A program made the position numbers and the translations under genes. The notes below the pieces were generated by a model. It was not told the DNA's origin. It made no database searches and was given only the letters and a program-made list of their open reading frames with translations. A DNA stretch of 38,175 bases from Chloroflexota bacterium (lineage in GTDB: Bacteria; Chloroflexota; Anaerolineae; Aggregatilineales; Phototrophicaceae), in contig VXNO01000021.1 in assembly GCA_009840575.1 (NCBI GenBank), forward strand, positions 4,975 through 43,149. The letters run 5' to 3'. The number at the start of each line of letters is the position of its first letter. The first letter of the stretch is position 1. Of this stretch, positions 9,251 to 17,819 are shown piece after piece.

Positions 9251-10360
9251 GTGCACAAGAAGTTCGCCTTGTCAGTTGCCGCGCTTGCGCTGACTCTGTT
9301 GGCGTTGGAAATCGGCTGGCGTTTTTATGTCACCAATTTCGGCGCGCAGCAGCAAAAGATGCTCTACCTGTATTCGCGCGCTGAAATCGACACCCTGCAG
9401 TCGCTGTACCGTCCCCTGCCTTTTGTCAATTATGGATTGACCCCCAACCGCGACGATGTCAATTCGCTGGGCTACCGCGGCCCCGAAATCACCCAGCCCA
9501 AACCAGCCGATCGCTTTCGCATCGTGGCGCTGGGCGGCAGTACGACCTATGGCGGCTACTTGGCCGGCTACGAATCTGCCTGGCCCCACAAACTTGAGCG
9601 GCTGCTGGTTGATGACTACGGCTACAGCCAGGTCGAGGTGGTCAATGCAGGCGTGCCAGCCTACTCGTCTTATGAGACGGCGGTCAATTTTCTGCTGCGT
9701 GTCCAAGACCTTGGCCCCGATATGATTATCATGTATCACGCCACCAACGATGTGCGGGCGCGCCTGGTCGACCCCGCTGATTATCAGGGTGGCTATGAGC
9801 TGCGTGGCGCCTGGCAAAGCCTTGGTCAAGCCCTGCCAGCCAGCGCATTGCAGCGGCTGTTCATGCACAGGCTGGGCGATTCGCTGCAACTGGCTTTTTC
9901 GCTGGACGACAGGCTGCCCCCGCCGACTCATCTGCGCGGCTGTCAGTTGGATACCAGCGGCGCGGAAGCGGTCTGCGTCAACCTGGGACTGGCAGCGGCG
10001 CAAGTCCTGGCTGCCAACCCGCCTATCTACTTCCAGCGCAACCTCGAAAATATCATCAGCATGGCGCAGAGCCGCGATATCGCCACGCTATTGCTGACCT
10101 GGGCTTACTCGCCTTATGTCTATGACGCGCCCAACGGCGATGTGATGAGCCAGCCCTTTAGACAAGCCGCCGTCGCCGAGCACAACGCCATCATTCGCGG
10201 GCTGGCGGAAGAACGCGACACGCTGTTCTATGACATGGCGGCCAACATGCCAAGCGGGCGCAAGTACTGGTTTAATGGCGTTCACCAGAGCGAAGCCGGC
10301 ACCAGCGAGATGGCGCGGCAACTGTCCGGCTACCTGGCGGGCAGCGGCGCGCTGGATTAA
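9251..10360 (+). CDS. Membrane-anchored SGNH/GDSL-type hydrolase-like protein
   Basis: A 369-residue protein with a GTG start, 71 bp after rpoB. An N-terminal hydrophobic segment (about residues 5-25, FALSVAALALTLLALEIGW) suggests a signal anchor, so the rest probably lies outside the membrane. SGNH blocks are visible: block I IVALGGSTTYGG with the nucleophile candidate S97, block II VVNAGVPAYSS (Gly), block III YHATNDV (Asn), and a C-terminal block FNGVHQSEAG with H345. The family acid Asp three residues before that His is Asn342 here. Relatives act as esterases, lipases or deacetylases on cell-envelope carbohydrate; no substrate can be assigned. Its stop overlaps by 4 bp the stop of the convergent gene on the other strand. 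Confidence 0.75.
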   Translation: MHKKFALSVAALALTLLALEIGWRFYVTNFGAQQQKMLYLYSRAEIDTLQSLYRPLPFVNYGLTPNRDDVNSLGYRGPEITQPKPADRFRIVALGGSTTYGGYLAGYESAWPHKLERLLVDDYGYSQVEVVNAGVPAYSSYETAVNFLLRVQDLGPDMIIMYHATNDVRARLVDPADYQGGYELRGAWQSLGQALPASALQRLFMHRLGDSLQLAFSLDDRLPPPTHLRGCQLDTSGAEAVCVNLGLAAAQVLAANPPIYFQRNLENIISMAQSRDIATLLLTWAYSPYVYDAPNGDVMSQPFRQAAVAEHNAIIRGLAEERDTLFYDMAANMPSGRKYWFNGVHQSEAGTSEMARQLSGYLAGSGALD

Positions 10361-11157
10361 GGCGCTGCGGCGGATAGTTGCGGGAAATGCAAATCACGCG
10401 CGGCATCCAAAGTCTCGCAGACGATGGCGCGCAATTCGGCTTGCGGGTAGTGCTGGGGCAATAGCGCCGAGCCGGGGCCTTTATCAGGGAAGCGTTCTCG
10501 CAATGCAATTGGAATAATGGAAAAGCCTTTTGACCCTTTGGATTTGGCTTTTGCGAGCTCAGCTCGAACCTCAGGTGTTTGATGCCGCAGCCATTCCAGC
10601 ACTTCTCGCCGCAATTCTATAGATCGCAGCGATGCGCGCTGGTAGACATCTTGCGCATTGCTGGCCTTCCAGCCGAATACTTCGCCCGCATCATGCAGTT
10701 GTTGCTCGCGAAGCCAATAGCCGACCTCGAGAAATTCGTAGGGTCTTTTCTTCTTTGGCATTGTCTGCCAGGATTTGCTTCTGCTTGGGATGAGATCTTG
10801 CCAACGGGAATCGCGTGTGGCATCGTTGCGGATGCCATACCAGGCTTTGGGCGTCAGCGCCTGCCACAGCAAGCCCCGCTCTTCGCCTTGCATGGCGGGA
10901 TGACGCAGGATCTCGCTGGCGGAGACAGCGCGCCCCAGCACCCAAGCTTGCTCGAAGGAATTGAGACTCGGCTTGCCATTCTTGCGCTGCGTTATAATCG
11001 TTAGCGCATGCCAAGCCATATCCAGCAGGTCGTCCAACGCGCGATCGAGTTCTTCGGCTTCGGGGCGGAATTCCTCGGCGCTGAGCGCGACGCGCCTGCC
11101 CGTGCGGATGCTGTTGCCGAGGGTTCCATCGCGGTCGCTCCAGACGAGGACGGGCAT
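10357..11157 (-). CDS. Unrecognised 266-residue protein, last gene of the HARE-GHKL cassette
   Basis: I do not recognise this family. The protein is soluble, without signal peptide or membrane segment, and mixes a charged helical N-terminal half (EEFRPEAEELDRALDDLLD, residues about 28-46) with a basic middle (SRSKSWQTMPKKKRPYEFLE) and a C-terminal half containing KAKSKGSKGFSIIPIALRE. I find no clear nuclease, methyltransferase or protease motif. Its ATG overlaps the stop of the GHKL ATPase gene by one base (TAATG), and AGGAGA inside the end of that gene is its ribosome site, so the two proteins are probably made together and may interact. The basic middle could contact nucleic acid, but that is only inference. 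Confidence 0.75.
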   Translation of the reverse strand: MPVLVWSDRDGTLGNSIRTGRRVALSAEEFRPEAEELDRALDDLLDMAWHALTIITQRKNGKPSLNSFEQAWVLGRAVSASEILRHPAMQGEERGLLWQALTPKAWYGIRNDATRDSRWQDLIPSRSKSWQTMPKKKRPYEFLEVGYWLREQQLHDAGEVFGWKASNAQDVYQRASLRSIELRREVLEWLRHQTPEVRAELAKAKSKGSKGFSIIPIALRERFPDKGPGSALLPQHYPQAELRAIVCETLDAARDLHFPQLSAAAP

Positions 11158-13775
11158 TAGTTGTTCTCCTGCGAGAAGATCTCCAGCATGACAGCGACAG
11201 TTTTACGGCTAATCTGGGCGAATTCAAGTGGAGATTCCGTTGCTCCATTACCCAGTTGCTCCAGCCGGCGGATATACGGTTCCCATTTGGGATCATCTGG
11301 GTTGCCGATGCTATCGAGCAATTGGTCATAGTTGCTGTCATCCCCGTTTTCCTGCTTCGGTCGCAGCGCCCATTCGAGCAAGCCGTTGGCGCTTATTTCG
11401 GCGATGAAGGCATTCTTGCCTTGCAGCAGACGATGTTGCCGTTGCACATCTGGCAATTCTTTGCGCAGAGGGTAGTCGCCCGGATAGGTTAATTCGGTGA
11501 GCTCTCGATTCAGCTTCCACATTTCTTTCTGTTGGGATTCTTGCCGTATTTCGAATGGCAACTCGTCCTTCGCACGGCCAGGATCGCGCTGGAAGTAGAC
11601 TGGTTTGTTGGAGTTTGCGATGCGGTTTCCTTGCGCATCAAGTAGCTCGGCGCGGATATGAAAGGTGCCGCTCGACCCAGGCATCTTCAGGCCTAAAGTG
11701 CCTGCAATTAGCAAGTGTGCAGACTGAAGCGGATCCAATAGTTGGCGCTTCACAGTCAAGATGGTTTGCGGGATAGAGGTGTCACCAGCCGGGGTTCCAG
11801 ACAGTTCGACCGGCATTCCCCGCGCGAATACTTCATCGCAAAATGTCGCGTTCAAGTAGACTGTAGCGGTATCGGGCATCCGATTGCGTGACTTGAATTC
11901 AATATGCAAGACCTCGCCATGGTCAATGCGTCGCTTCTCTCCATCGTCGGCGTTCATGGCACTGATAGACAAAGTAATCGGGCTCTTCTCTGGTGGGGGT
12001 GCTGGCTCGGCTTGCACATAGATAGTCCGCGCTGCGCTTTTCACTCGCTCACCACGATATTCGACCGCTGCCCGCAGTCGATACTCGCCCGGGGCTGGGC
12101 AATTGATTACCCTCTCACGTTCGGCGTGGCCGCGATGGATTTGCCAGTCTCCAAGTTGAAACTGCGCTTGTATGCGGTCTTCGCCCCAGTTGTTGCCTAT
12201 GACAGCTTCTTTTCTGATTAAGTTTGTCGGCTTGCCAGTGGTATCCACCCATTCCAATATCAAGTCGGCGCTTCCCATCAATTCGTCGCCGGGTTCGCAG
12301 CTTATTTCGACATAGACATTTCCAATTGACTGCCCCCAATCGACGCGCGCGATTTTGGGATCGGGATAATCCAGGTGGAGGCGGAGGTCCCAGATAAGCT
12401 CTTTGCCATTTGGCTCGCCTTTTCCTCGTCCAGGCTTCGGTTTGCGCCCATTTGGATTCAGAAAAGTCTTCAAAAATCGTATATGCGTGTCTTTTTCGCG
12501 CTGAGAGACCGTTTGCTGTGAACTTGAGACAGCTTCCCTCCAGCCCATTTCATTGCTGAAGTCGCGCACTCTTTCTGTTAGCAAATTGCGAATATCGCTA
12601 ATGATCTTCTTCCGGCGATTGAAGCGATCGTGCTGCGAGTTTTCCACTTCATGATGTCGCAGCGCACTTTCGGTATGTTTCGTAAATTCAACATAGCCGC
12701 GGAAGCCGGCGCGTTTTTCAGCCGGAATCAAGTCCCCATACTCTTCTCTGGCACCGAAAGTCTCAATCCATTGCGAGTGGCGCAGCAGTTGAATGCCAGA
12801 CCATTCGGGTTCTTTTGAGATTTCGTCTTCAAGGATGGCATCGCTATGCAGCAGAACCAAACGGCGGACTTTGTGCCCATCTTCCAATGGTAAGTTGCCC
12901 CAAACGCATGAGCGGCCGCCACCAGGCAAGTCGTACAAACGGCCATTTGTAGGCGGTTTGCCCTTGATTCGCGGTAAGTCCTGCCACCAGTCTGGCACAA
13001 CTATGGCTTCGGTTTGACCAGTCTCATTGTCGACAACTTGGATTTCCAGATCGTCGAGTTGGATGGCTCGCCACCAACTGCGCTGCAGCCAACGCGAAAG
13101 CTCGCCGCCGGGGCGCATTTCTCTAACTTGATCAACCGGGATAAAGGGCACAATGATGCGCGTGCCGATCTCGCGCAAAGGATTTAATTTGAGCGGAATA
13201 GCCAATTCGTCATTCACGCGGAACAGGTCGTTGCGGACCATTGCTCGCGCCTTTTCATCAACCAAAGGCGGATCCATGGTTTGGTCAACGGGACGCGCAA
13301 AGCGCATGCCAAGCCTGTACTCGCCGTTTTCCAGCAAGGTGTCATAGAGCATCACCATGCGGCGTGTGGGACCAGGGACATGCGAATGGTACAGAAAAGC
13401 GGCTTTGCCTTGCCCGCGCGAGCCAAGCGCATCTTCATTTTCTTTGGTATAGCCTTGCGCTTCAAATGCTGCCCAATTCTCTTCAGGCGAGAGTTTGAAA
13501 CTTCGCCTTTCCAGTTCTTCTGCGGTCACCCTAGCGCCGCGCAAACCAACCGTGCCGGAATCAGTTACTGTAAGCACATAATACGGTTCACCAGTAGCCA
13601 TTTTTCGCTGCAGTAAGCGGTATTCCACCACCACCCTCGGAGTGCCGCTGCGCTTTGCATCCAAGGCGTTTTGTACCGGCTCTTGCGCCAGTGCCCGCAT
13701 AGCGCCCATTTTGTAGCCATCAATGATGTTGCTAATCGTTTGCACCATATTTGTTGACGTATTTGTGAATTGCAT
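11157..13775 (-). CDS. Large GHKL-type (Hsp90/MutL/MORC-like) ATPase
   Basis: With the ATG at 13775 the protein has 872 residues. This start is chosen because AAAGGGA lies about 8 nt upstream and because earlier starts overlap the preceding gene; 13814 is an alternative. GHKL motifs sit near the N-terminus: the N-box LAQEPVQNALDAK (E32, N36, D39), a G1-like VTDSGTVGLRG (D72, G74) and the lid/G2 GSRGQGKAAF (118-127). A long middle follows, then beta-rich stretches resembling Ig-like or sandwich domains (about 510-750) and a helical C-terminus. GHKL ATPases act in chaperones, mismatch repair, topoisomerases, kinases and MORC-type proteins; bacterial MORC/MutL-like forms are known beside restriction systems. 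Local G+C is visibly lower than in rpoB or nuo. It sits between a HARE-HTH gene and an unknown gene. Confidence 0.85.
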   Translation of the reverse strand: MQFTNTSTNMVQTISNIIDGYKMGAMRALAQEPVQNALDAKRSGTPRVVVEYRLLQRKMATGEPYYVLTVTDSGTVGLRGARVTAEELERRSFKLSPEENWAAFEAQGYTKENEDALGSRGQGKAAFLYHSHVPGPTRRMVMLYDTLLENGEYRLGMRFARPVDQTMDPPLVDEKARAMVRNDLFRVNDELAIPLKLNPLREIGTRIIVPFIPVDQVREMRPGGELSRWLQRSWWRAIQLDDLEIQVVDNETGQTEAIVVPDWWQDLPRIKGKPPTNGRLYDLPGGGRSCVWGNLPLEDGHKVRRLVLLHSDAILEDEISKEPEWSGIQLLRHSQWIETFGAREEYGDLIPAEKRAGFRGYVEFTKHTESALRHHEVENSQHDRFNRRKKIISDIRNLLTERVRDFSNEMGWREAVSSSQQTVSQREKDTHIRFLKTFLNPNGRKPKPGRGKGEPNGKELIWDLRLHLDYPDPKIARVDWGQSIGNVYVEISCEPGDELMGSADLILEWVDTTGKPTNLIRKEAVIGNNWGEDRIQAQFQLGDWQIHRGHAERERVINCPAPGEYRLRAAVEYRGERVKSAARTIYVQAEPAPPPEKSPITLSISAMNADDGEKRRIDHGEVLHIEFKSRNRMPDTATVYLNATFCDEVFARGMPVELSGTPAGDTSIPQTILTVKRQLLDPLQSAHLLIAGTLGLKMPGSSGTFHIRAELLDAQGNRIANSNKPVYFQRDPGRAKDELPFEIRQESQQKEMWKLNRELTELTYPGDYPLRKELPDVQRQHRLLQGKNAFIAEISANGLLEWALRPKQENGDDSNYDQLLDSIGNPDDPKWEPYIRRLEQLGNGATESPLEFAQISRKTVAVMLEIFSQENN

Positions 13776-13815
13776 ACCGCTGTCCCTTTCTATTTGTCGA
13801 GCTATCCTCAGCATT

Positions 13816-14319
13816 TCAATCGCTTGCGTTTCTCCGCCGCCGCTTCGCGCCCACATTCCGCGCATTTGGATAATCCTCCCGCAGCGCGTAGAATCCCTTG
13901 CTGGTCGGACGCACAAAGCGCCGCTCTTCTTCATCGCGCCGCGCGTCATCTTGGGTCATCCGCGATACTAAGCCACTAGCTGGGTCTTTGCCGTGGATGA
14001 TTGCTCCCCGCCTCACCAACTCATCCGCCAGATCGCGGTAGTGCATCGGCTCGCCGTTGCGCTCGCGCAAGACCTCGACAGCCATTTCAAGCAACTGCCA
14101 GGTAGCTGTCGAGGTGCCTGGCGAACGTCTGCGCTTTTGTGCTGGCGCTGTACCCGGCGCTGGCGCACTGCCATCCAGCAAGGCAATCACATGAGTCAGC
14201 CGCCATTCTTTCGCTTCAACTTGCTGACGCAGCAATTCGATATCCTGCTGCAGCCGCTCGCGTTCCTCCTGCAAATGCTGCTGCAAGCCACTTTGCACTT
14301 TATCCCCGCTCTCGCTCAT
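13816..14319 (-). CDS. Coiled-coil HARE-HTH domain protein, first gene of the cassette
   Basis: The 167-residue reading from the ATG at 14319 starts MSESGDKVQSGLQQHLQEE. Residues about 8-48 form a strongly charged coiled coil (EERERLQQDIELLRQQVEAK), followed by a Pro/Ala/Arg linker and then a winged-helix-like domain (about 75-155) with WQLLEMAVEVLRERN, PMHYRDLADELVRRG, ASGLVSRMTQDDARR and RFVRPTSKGFYAL. That is the pattern of the HARE-HTH (HB1/ASXL/restriction endonuclease) domain, known from RNA polymerase delta, ASXL proteins and some restriction enzymes, and proposed to recognise DNA. The C-terminus is basic (KRRRR). The frame opens upstream to 14436, but the promoter at 14354-14382 lies inside that extension, which supports 14319. 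The next gene's alternative ATG at 13814 begins one base after this stop. Confidence 0.82.
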   Translation of the reverse strand: MSESGDKVQSGLQQHLQEERERLQQDIELLRQQVEAKEWRLTHVIALLDGSAPAPGTAPAQKRRRSPGTSTATWQLLEMAVEVLRERNGEPMHYRDLADELVRRGAIIHGKDPASGLVSRMTQDDARRDEEERRFVRPTSKGFYALREDYPNARNVGAKRRRRNASD

Positions 14320-14353
14320 CACCGGCTCATCCGCCCCTATATTCAGTGTAGAC

Positions 14354-14382
14354 AAGATAACACAACAAGCATATATTGTCAA
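14354..14382 (-). promoter_or_regulatory. Promoter of the HARE-GHKL cassette
   Basis: On the minus strand a perfect TTGACA (14377-14382), a 17-bp AT-rich spacer and TATCTT (14354-14359, four of six consensus positions) lie about 35 nt upstream of the HARE-HTH start. The surrounding 80 bp are far more AT-rich than the flanks. The predicted leader is about 28 nt. Confidence 0.6.
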
Positions 14383-14457
14383 CGATACATATTTATCATT
14401 GTACAGATTGTGCTGGCATGAGTCCCGCCATGTCAAAAATCCCGCCCCTACTCTTGC

Positions 14458-14486
14458 TTGACTCTGCTTTCATCGTGTGCTAGCCT
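14458..14486 (+). promoter_or_regulatory. Candidate nuo operon promoter
   Basis: TTGACT (14458-14463), a 17-bp spacer and TAGCCT (14481-14486) preceded by TGC, an extended -10 form. It would start transcription about 42 nt before the nuoA ATG. It is divergent from the cassette promoter, with about 75 bp between the two -35 elements. Confidence 0.4.
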
Positions 14487-14534
14487 CATGCGCATTGACT
14501 TGTTCCAAAAAGCACAAGCGCGTGGCATTCGGCG

Positions 14535-14894
14535 ATGACCATCCTTGAATTTGGACCTGTAAGCGCTCTGCTGGTGATAGCGGTCGTCCTGGCGTTGATT
14601 ATCGCCAACATCTCGCGGGTGATGGGTCCGCAGCGACCGACCTACCGCAAGTCTGTGCCTTACGAAAGCGGCATGAAGCCGATTGGTCCCGCGACGCGCC
14701 GCCTGCCCATCAAGTTTTATCTGGTCGCGGTCTTGTTTATCATCTTTGATATTGAAGTGATTTTCTTTTTGCCCTGGGCGGTCTCCATGCGCGACCTGGG
14801 CGTTTACGGGCTGGCGGTCATGGCGGTCTTCACGCTGATATTGATCATCGGCTTCGTCTATGAATGGAAGAAAGGCGGCTTGGAATGGGAGTAA
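14535..14894 (+). CDS. nuoA: NADH-quinone oxidoreductase subunit A
   Basis: A 119-residue membrane subunit of complex I with three membrane helices (about 8-28, 62-82, 88-110). The conserved block [20 protein letters not shown], with the acidic FDIE near the middle of the second helix, is diagnostic of NuoA/ND3. The conserved loop around VPYESGM carries Glu but not the Cys found in many ND3 proteins. It helps form the quinone-site end of the membrane arm with NuoH and NuoJ. It is the first gene of the operon and its end overlaps the nuoB start by 10 nt. Confidence 0.97.
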   Translation: MTILEFGPVSALLVIAVVLALIIANISRVMGPQRPTYRKSVPYESGMKPIGPATRRLPIKFYLVAVLFIIFDIEVIFFLPWAVSMRDLGVYGLAVMAVFTLILIIGFVYEWKKGGLEWE

Positions 14895-15367
14895 GCGAAA
14901 AGCTGGGCAACCTCGGCGTCGTCACCACCACCGTCGAGCAAGCCGTCAACTGGGCGCGCACCGGGGCGATGTGGCCCCTGCTCTTCGGTTTGGCTTGCTG
15001 CGCTATCGAATACATGAGCTCGCAAGCCTCCAGCTACGATTTGTCGCGCTTTGGCATGGAATTGAACCGCGCTACGCCTCGCCAAGCCGATTTGCTGATC
15101 GTCTCCGGGCGGCTGACGCGCAAGATGGCACCGGTCGTTCGCCAGCTCTACGACCAAATGGCGGAGCCCAAATGGGTCATCTCCATGGGCGACTGCGCTT
15201 CCTGCGGCGGCGTCTACAATAATTATGCCATCGTGCAAGGCGTCGACGAAATCATCCCGGTGGATGTGTATATCGCTGGCTGCCCGCCACGCCCGGAGCA
15301 GTTGCTGCATGGCATCCTGACCCTGCACGAAAAAGTCAAGGGCGAGCGCATCGCCGACTGGGCATAG
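14885..15367 (+). CDS. nuoB: NADH-quinone oxidoreductase subunit B (cluster N2)
   Basis: A 160-residue peripheral subunit that binds the terminal [4Fe-4S] cluster N2 and passes electrons to quinone. The four ligands are visible in [10 protein letters not shown] (two adjacent Cys), [14 protein letters not shown] and [11 protein letters not shown]. The start at 14885 (MGVSEKLG) is preferred over an in-frame ATG at 14864: AAAGG (14871-14875) lies 9 nt before it, and it overlaps the nuoA stop by 10 nt, implying coupled translation. Length is slightly below the E. coli subunit. Confidence 0.97.
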   Translation: MGVSEKLGNLGVVTTTVEQAVNWARTGAMWPLLFGLACCAIEYMSSQASSYDLSRFGMELNRATPRQADLLIVSGRLTRKMAPVVRQLYDQMAEPKWVISMGDCASCGGVYNNYAIVQGVDEIIPVDVYIAGCPPRPEQLLHGILTLHEKVKGERIADWA

Positions 15368-15406
15368 GCGCGAGCAGCCAAAAGCCAAGCAAGAAGGAAG
15401 CGATTG

Positions 15407-15976
15407 ATGGAAATACCAGCGGCGAGAGACCCGGTGCAAATGGCGCGAGATGCCTTCGGCGAAGGTATCTTGCATGTCAAGCATTTCCGTGGCGAAACGA
15501 CAATCGTGGTCGCGGCGGAGCGCCTGCCAGAAGCGCTGGGCTTCTTCCGCGCCAGTCCCGGCTTGGTCTACAACATGCTCTCCGATGTCAGCGCGGTTGA
15601 TTATTACCCGGACGATTATGGCGCTGCTTATGATGGCAACCAGAGCGACTATCGCCCGGAGCGCTATGGCGTCTGCTATCATATTTTGTCGATGCTCTAC
15701 AACCGGCGGCTGCGCATCAAAGCCTTCGCGGACGAGGCGGACCCGCGCCTGCCGACCGGCACAACCGTCTTCCCCGCGGCGAATTGGCTGGAGCGCGAGA
15801 TCGCCGATATGATGGGCATCGCCTTTGAGGAGCACCCCGATCCGCGGCGCTTGCTGATGCCCGAAGACTGGCACGGCCACCCCCACCGGCGCGATTATCC
15901 GCTGGGCAAAGAGACCGTGGCCTTCTCCTTCAATGTCGAAGACATCCACGCCCACAAGCCTTTCGCCAAGGACTAG
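15407..15976 (+). CDS. nuoC: NADH-quinone oxidoreductase subunit C (30 kDa)
   Basis: A 189-residue soluble connecting subunit of the peripheral arm. It carries the 30-kDa signature: NWLEREIADMMGIAFEEHPD, then RRLLMPEDWHGHPHRRDYPLG near the C-terminus. The ATG at 15407 is preceded by AAGGAAG with good spacing; a TTG one codon earlier is possible. nuoC and nuoD are separate genes, unlike the fused nuoCD of E. coli. The region YYPDDYGAAYDGNQSDYRPE, about residues 65-84, looks longer than the equivalent loop in E. coli. Confidence 0.96.
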   Translation: MEIPAARDPVQMARDAFGEGILHVKHFRGETTIVVAAERLPEALGFFRASPGLVYNMLSDVSAVDYYPDDYGAAYDGNQSDYRPERYGVCYHILSMLYNRRLRIKAFADEADPRLPTGTTVFPAANWLEREIADMMGIAFEEHPDPRRLLMPEDWHGHPHRRDYPLGKETVAFSFNVEDIHAHKPFAKD

Positions 15977-15987
15977 ACGAGGTCGCT

Positions 15988-17262
15988 ATGGCAGTCGCAG
16001 CAGCACCACAAGAGGCATCGCTGGAAGAACAGCGCCGCTGGGAAGGCGACCTCGAGGAATTGCGCGGGCTGGTATCCGAGCGCGCGGTCAGCGGCGATAC
16101 CATGCTGCTGAATATGGGTCCGCATCATCCCAGCACGCATGGCGTCTTGCGCCTGCTGCTGGAGCTGGATGGCGAGCAAATCGTAACCTGCCTGCCCGAT
16201 ATTGGCTTCTTGCACACTGGCATCGAAAAATCCATCGAAGATAAAAGCTACGAAAAAGCCGTCCCGCTCACCGACCGCATGGATTACCTCTCGCCCATGT
16301 CCAACAACATGGCTTATGCGGCGGCAGTCGAAAAATTGCTCGACCTGGATGTGCCCGAACGCGCGCAAATCATCCGCGTTACCTGCCTGGAATTGGCTCG
16401 CTGCGCCAGTCACCTGGTGTGGCTGGGCACGCACGCTATCGACATGGGCGCGATGAGCGTCTTGCTCTACGCCTTCCGTGAGCGCGAGCGGATCCTGGGC
16501 ATGTTTGAGATGCTCTCCGGACAGCGCATGATGAGCAGCTACATTCGTCCCGGCGGCCTCTGGCGCGATGTGCCGTCTGATTTTCTGCCGACGCTCAAGC
16601 AATTTTTGAACGACTTCCCTTATAAAGTCGATGATTACGAAGCGCTCTTGACGAAGAACCCTATCTGGAAAGACCGCTCGCAAGGCGTCGGCGTGGTCGA
16701 GCCGGATGTCGCGCTGGCTTATGGTATGACGGGGCCGGCTCTGCGGGGCAGTGGCGTCAACTGGGATCTTCGCAAGGCACAGCCCTACAGCGGCTATGAA
16801 ACTTATGACTTCAATGTGCCGCTGGGCGAACATGGCGATGTCTATGACCGCTACTTGATTCGCATTCACGAATTCCGCGAGAGCATGAAAATCCTGCAAC
16901 AGGCGGTGGCGCGGCTGGAGCGGACGCCAGGACCGACCCGTTCGGAAAACCGCAAGTATTGCCCGCCGCTGCGCAGTGAGCTGGGGCAAAGCATGGAAGC
17001 CGTCATCCACCACTTCAAACTGTGGACGTATGGCTACGATGCGCCAGACGATGAAATCTACAGCGCTATCGAAAGCCCGCGTGGCGAGATTGGCTGCTAC
17101 ATCCATGGCACTGGCGCTAACAAACCGCGCCGCGTGCATTTCAAGACACCCTCATTCATGCACATCAGCGCGCTGCCCGTGATTTCGCAAGGTTACCTGC
17201 TGGCGGACATGGTGGCAATCATCGGCAGCGTGGATATCGTGCTGGGCGATTGCGACCGCTAG
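15988..17262 (+). CDS. nuoD: NADH-quinone oxidoreductase subunit D (49 kDa)
   Basis: A 424-residue peripheral subunit related to [NiFe]-hydrogenase large subunits; together with NuoB it forms the quinone-binding cavity. Diagnostic stretches are NMGPHHPSTHGVLRLLLELD (quinone-site His/Thr), DIGFLHTGIEKSIEDKSY, DRMDYLSPMSNN, SGQRMMSSYIRPGGL and the C-terminal VDIVLGDCDR. Length is normal. About 35 N-terminal residues rich in Ala and Glu precede the conserved core. It starts 11 nt after nuoC; the next start is 35 nt after its stop. Confidence 0.97.
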   Translation: MAVAAAPQEASLEEQRRWEGDLEELRGLVSERAVSGDTMLLNMGPHHPSTHGVLRLLLELDGEQIVTCLPDIGFLHTGIEKSIEDKSYEKAVPLTDRMDYLSPMSNNMAYAAAVEKLLDLDVPERAQIIRVTCLELARCASHLVWLGTHAIDMGAMSVLLYAFRERERILGMFEMLSGQRMMSSYIRPGGLWRDVPSDFLPTLKQFLNDFPYKVDDYEALLTKNPIWKDRSQGVGVVEPDVALAYGMTGPALRGSGVNWDLRKAQPYSGYETYDFNVPLGEHGDVYDRYLIRIHEFRESMKILQQAVARLERTPGPTRSENRKYCPPLRSELGQSMEAVIHHFKLWTYGYDAPDDEIYSAIESPRGEIGCYIHGTGANKPRRVHFKTPSFMHISALPVISQGYLLADMVAIIGSVDIVLGDCDR

Positions 17263-17297
17263 CTGGCGCTGGACTGACGAACGAAGGAAAGCAGTAC

Positions 17298-17792
17298 ATG
17301 GCGATCATCGGCAACCCAAAATACACAGAACGCATCGAGCGGCATCTGGCAAAGTACGAAACCAGGCGCTCCGCCGTCATGCCGCTTTTGTACATCGCGC
17401 AAGAAGAATACGGCTGGGTCAGCAGCGAGGGCATCGGCGAAGTGGCGCAGTTGCTCAATCTCGACCCCACCCAGGTCAAGTCCATCGCCGGCTTCTACAC
17501 CATGTACAGCGAGAAGCCCAAAGGCAAATACTGGCTGCAAGTCTGCACCGACCTGCCGTGCGCGCTGCAGGGCGCGGACGATTTCCATGCCTGGCTCAAG
17601 CAAGAACTGGGCGTTGCCGAGGGCGGCACGACCGACGATGGCCTATTCACCGTCGAGCATGTCATGTGCCTGGCGGCTTGTGATAAAGCGCCTATGCTGC
17701 AATGCAATTTTCGCTATGTAGAAGAGCTCGACCAGGATAAAATGCGCCAGCTATTGGCGAAGTGGCGCAGCGAAGCCAACGGACGCGGCTAG
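17298..17792 (+). CDS. nuoE: NADH-quinone oxidoreductase subunit E (24 kDa, cluster N1a)
   Basis: A 164-residue thioredoxin-fold subunit of the NADH dehydrogenase module. The [2Fe-2S] ligands are in CTDLPCAL and CLAACDKAP. The helical N-terminus (PLLYIAQEEYGWVSSEGIGEVA) is typical. The ATG at 17298 is chosen because AAGGAAA lies 7 nt upstream; the frame opens further back into the end of nuoD but without family similarity. Confidence 0.96.
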   Translation: MAIIGNPKYTERIERHLAKYETRRSAVMPLLYIAQEEYGWVSSEGIGEVAQLLNLDPTQVKSIAGFYTMYSEKPKGKYWLQVCTDLPCALQGADDFHAWLKQELGVAEGGTTDDGLFTVEHVMCLAACDKAPMLQCNFRYVEELDQDKMRQLLAKWRSEANGRG

Positions 17793-17819
17793 CCGACCGG
17801 CGAAGGAGCGAAACCAAGC

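Noticed and set aside
13776..13949. Longer start for the GHKL ATPase gene
   Set aside because: It would overlap the HARE-HTH gene by about 130 nt, adds a low-quality basic stretch, and a good ribosome site precedes the ATG at 13775.
15973..17139. Long minus-strand frame opposite nuoD, and similar long frames opposite rpoB, nuoH and mfd
   Set aside because: They are antisense shadows of strongly conserved genes in G+C-rich DNA and show no family motif of their own.
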